Notes under the pieces: model-generated
The model's input: the letters and a program-made list of their open reading frames with translations, nothing else
Databases searched by the model: none
Told to the model about the DNA's origin: nothing
Program-made: the position numbers and the translations under genes
From: CAIVAT01 sp964355945
Lineage (GTDB): Bacteria; Bacteroidota; Bacteroidia; Bacteroidales; FEN-979
Direction of reading: 5' to 3'
Assembly (NCBI GenBank): GCA_964355945.1
Contig: CAYHGE010000001.1
Coordinates: forward strand, 1 to 64,000
DNA: 64,000 nt
Shown here: piece by piece, positions 62,142 through 64,000 of the stretch
How positions within the stretch are numbered: the stretch's first letter is position 1
Layout of the letters: every line of letters starts with the position of its first letter

Positions 62142-63494
62142 TTAAAACTCCTCAATAATCCCTACATAATTCTCTGGTGTGATCGCCTTTAACTCATCCT
62201 TGATTTTTTTCGATACCTTCAACCCATTGATGAAGGTAATCAGTGAAGATTGGGTAATGCCACCCTGCCCGCGGGTAAGTGCTTTCAGCGCTTCATACGG
62301 GTTGGGATAATTTTCACGGCGAAGGATGGTTTGAATGGCTTCAGATACCACCGCCCAGTTGTCGTCGAGATCCTTTTTTATCTTTGATTCGTTGATGATC
62401 AGCTTGTTCATTCCTTTTAACAGCGACTTGTAGGCGATTAAGGAGTGGGCAAATGGCACTCCCAGGTTCCGGATCACCGTCGAGTCGGTGAGGTCGCGTT
62501 GCAGCCGCGAGACGGGCAGTTTTGCCGCCAGATGTTCAAAAATCGCATTGGCCATGCCAAGGTTGCCTTCTGAGTTTTCAAAGTCGATGGGGTTAACTTT
62601 GTGCGGCATCGTAGATGATCCGGTTTCTGTTGACTTGACTTTTTGTTTGAAATAATCCATGGAGATATACGTCCAGATATCGCGGTCAAGATCAATCAGA
62701 ATGGTGTTGATGCGCTTCAGGTTGTCGCAAAAAGCCGCCAGGTTGTCGTAATGTTCGATTTGTGTGGTAGTCTGACAACGTTCCAGTACAAGTGTTTCAT
62801 TGATGAATTTGTTGGCGAATTTAACCCAGTCGATACCCGGATATGCTACATGATGTGCGTTGAAATTTCCTGTGGCACCGCCGAATTTGGCGGAGATGGG
62901 AATGGTCTCCAGCAGGGCAATTTGCATCCCAAGCCTTTCAGCAAATACATAGAGTTCCTTGCCAACGGTGGTGGGTGATGCAGCCTGGCCATGGGTGCGG
63001 GCCAGCATGGGCACCCGGTTCCATTCCTGCGACCGTTTAAGGAGATCTCCGTAAATGGTCTCCAGCGCAGGCTCCAGGATGTCGCACCAGGCATCACGCA
63101 TTGCCATTGGGAATGCTGTATTGTTGATGTCCTGCGAGGTAAGCCCGAAATGGATGAACTCCTTGAACGGACTTAATCCCAACTGGTCGAATTTCTCTTT
63201 CAGGAAATACTCCACAGCCTTGACATCATGGTTGGTCTCCTTTTCAATCTCTTTGACATGCTGTGCATCTTCCGGTTCGAACTTGTTGTAAATATCCCTG
63301 AGCTTCGGAAACATTTTTTTGTTAAACCCCTTCAGTTGTGGCAATGGAATCCGGCACAAGGCGATGAAATACTCAACTTCAACCAGCACACGGTACCGAA
63401 TGATCGCACTTTCCGAGAAATAGGCGGTCAGCGGTTCTGTGACTTTACGGTAACGGCCATCGACAGGGGAAACAGCATTCAGGGAGAGATCCAT
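62142..63494 (-). CDS. purB: Adenylosuccinate lyase
   Basis: 450 residues, the long PurB subtype found in E. coli and Bacteroidota. It acts twice in purine synthesis, releasing fumarate from SAICAR and from adenylosuccinate. Family marks are LNAVSPVDGRY at the start, HFGLTSQDINNTAFPMAM, ARTHGQAASPTTVGKELYVF with the catalytic His, and the signature GSSTMPHKVNPIDFENSEGN. A TATCTTTG promoter box lies 73 bases upstream. It converges on the membrane protein gene, 12 bases apart. Confidence 0.96.
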   Translation of the reverse strand: MDLSLNAVSPVDGRYRKVTEPLTAYFSESAIIRYRVLVEVEYFIALCRIPLPQLKGFNKKMFPKLRDIYNKFEPEDAQHVKEIEKETNHDVKAVEYFLKEKFDQLGLSPFKEFIHFGLTSQDINNTAFPMAMRDAWCDILEPALETIYGDLLKRSQEWNRVPMLARTHGQAASPTTVGKELYVFAERLGMQIALLETIPISAKFGGATGNFNAHHVAYPGIDWVKFANKFINETLVLERCQTTTQIEHYDNLAAFCDNLKRINTILIDLDRDIWTYISMDYFKQKVKSTETGSSTMPHKVNPIDFENSEGNLGMANAIFEHLAAKLPVSRLQRDLTDSTVIRNLGVPFAHSLIAYKSLLKGMNKLIINESKIKKDLDDNWAVVSEAIQTILRRENYPNPYEALKALTRGQGGITQSSLITFINGLKVSKKIKDELKAITPENYVGIIEEF

Positions 63495-63567
63495 GTGGAA
63501 AATAATTTGAAATTATTGTTTACAATCAGCCTCATGTGTTTGATCAGGCTTTTGTTCATGTTATGAG

Positions 63568-63575
63568 CAAAGATA
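63568..63575 (-). promoter_or_regulatory. -7 box for purB
   Basis: TATCTTTG on the minus strand, 73 bases before the purB ATG. No -33 element is obvious. The leader shows no recognisable purine riboswitch. Confidence 0.4.
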
Positions 63576-63672
63576 TGGATAATTCTGAACAGAACTTTTC
63601 ACTTTTTTACCATGAAGCCAGGGAAAATCTTTCCGGACACGGGTTCCATTTCTTCATATAAGGTATTATTTA

Positions 63673-63680
63673 TATATTTG
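63673..63680 (+). promoter_or_regulatory. -7 box for the Omp28-like gene
   Basis: TATATTTG, 35 bases before the ATG at 63716. Confidence 0.45.
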
Positions 63681-63715
63681 TAGGTGAATATGTTTATCAA
63701 CCAAAATAGAAAATC

Positions 63716-64000
63716 ATGAAAAAAATCTTTACCACCTTGTTGCTTTTCGCTGCCGGCCTCATTGCCGCACAATCGCAAACACTTGTAACCACCCAGCAAC
63801 TCAATAAAAATGCAGTACTGGAGGAGTATACAGGTATTCACTGCCAGTATTGCCCGGAGGGACATGCCATTTCCGCTTCCATCTTAGCGAATAACCCGGG
63901 AAGGGCCGTCGTGATTGCCATTCACCAGGGTTCATTTGCGGTTCCAAGTGGCTCAGAACCTGATTACCGTACACCTTTTGGAGATCCTCTGGCCGGGCAG
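63716..64000 (+). CDS. Omp28-related protein, 5' part (truncated by window end)
   Basis: 95 residues are visible and the frame is open to the edge. The signal peptide is MKKIFTTLLLFAAGLIAAQSQ. It is followed by LEEYTGIHCQYCPEGHA, a thioredoxin-like CxxC (Cys at about 43 and 46) with the Thr-Gly-x-x-Cys context seen in Omp28-type proteins of Porphyromonas and relatives. These are outer-membrane or secreted proteins, often with a type IX sorting tail that would lie outside the window. Assignment rests on the first 95 residues only. Confidence 0.75.
   Translation, partial: MKKIFTTLLLFAAGLIAAQSQTLVTTQQLNKNAVLEEYTGIHCQYCPEGHAISASILANNPGRAVVIAIHQGSFAVPSGSEPDYRTPFGDPLAGQ

Noticed and set aside
63599..63865. 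88-codon minus-strand open frame
   Set aside because: It is antisense to the signal peptide and CxxC region of the Omp28-like gene, which has its own promoter box and a typical N-terminus.
1..64000. tRNA, rRNA or insertion-sequence genes
   Set aside because: I looked for cloverleaf-like GTTCAA/TTCGAATC arms, rRNA cores and transposase motifs by eye and found none; a covariance-model scan would be more sensitive.

Overview
The window is a 64 kb stretch of a Bacteroidota chromosome, most likely an uncultured Bacteroidales-like lineage. The evidence is the run rsfS-ftsH-LUD-cdsA-psd, a DUF5606 protein, a FISUMP/T9SS-type secreted protein, an Omp28-like protein, lipoproteins ending in Cys-Lys/Ser-rich heads, and about fifteen promoter-like TAnnTTTG boxes typical of the Bacteroidota primary sigma factor. 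A 100-base run of N (26774-26873) shows that this is a scaffold, probably from a draft or metagenome assembly. No rRNA, tRNA, CRISPR array or intact insertion sequence was seen.

Layout. 1-16.6 kb is housekeeping, mostly on the minus strand: DUF2461, the membrane-lipid and proteostasis operon rsfS-ftsH-LUD-cdsA-psd, a LOG-family protein, uvrA, a lytic transglycosylase, rfbC, lpdA, a FISUMP surface protein, miaA and a FlaA1/CapD-type sugar dehydratase. 16.7-30.1 kb is on the plus strand: gcvT, four secreted proteins of unknown role (one an 864-residue leucine-rich-repeat protein), comB, a DPP III-like peptidase, an M23 peptidase, guaA and a LysM/periplasmic-binding fusion. 30.1-40.7 kb is mixed: a tandem universal stress protein, two glycosyltransferases, murB, a secreted metallophosphoesterase and a YCF48-like lipoprotein, pyrD/pyrK, DUF5606 and a glycosyltransferase.

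41.5-44.4 kb is a small accessory island, visibly more A/T-rich than its flanks. It holds a decayed type I restriction specificity subunit (hsdS), then, 7 bases later, a 508-residue protein that joins a zinc-dependent cytidine/RibD-type deaminase fold to a GHKL-type ATPase region and a winged helix. Behind it lies 350 bases packed with GGACA/TGTCC words. This is the best candidate in the window for an undescribed, probably defence-related, system.

44.4-62.1 kb is a surface-polysaccharide locus: a PglC-like sugar transferase, a PglE-like aminotransferase, three family-2 glycosyltransferases (two soluble, one membrane-attached), an O-antigen polymerase/ligase, a Wzx flippase, a GT4 enzyme, a FemAB/GNAT-like transferase, an MBOAT acyltransferase with an SGNH-like partner, a NodB-like deacetylase, two GT-C-like membrane proteins and an LtaS-like phosphoglycerol transferase. 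PurB and the start of an Omp28-like gene close the window.

A second theme is the non-coding material. At least seven families of short word repeats and palindromes sit in the gaps between genes. Several run into stop codons, one appears to be inserted in frame inside a glycosyltransferase gene, and one could supply promoter -33 elements. They look like mobile or expanding small repeats that the coding annotation does not explain.
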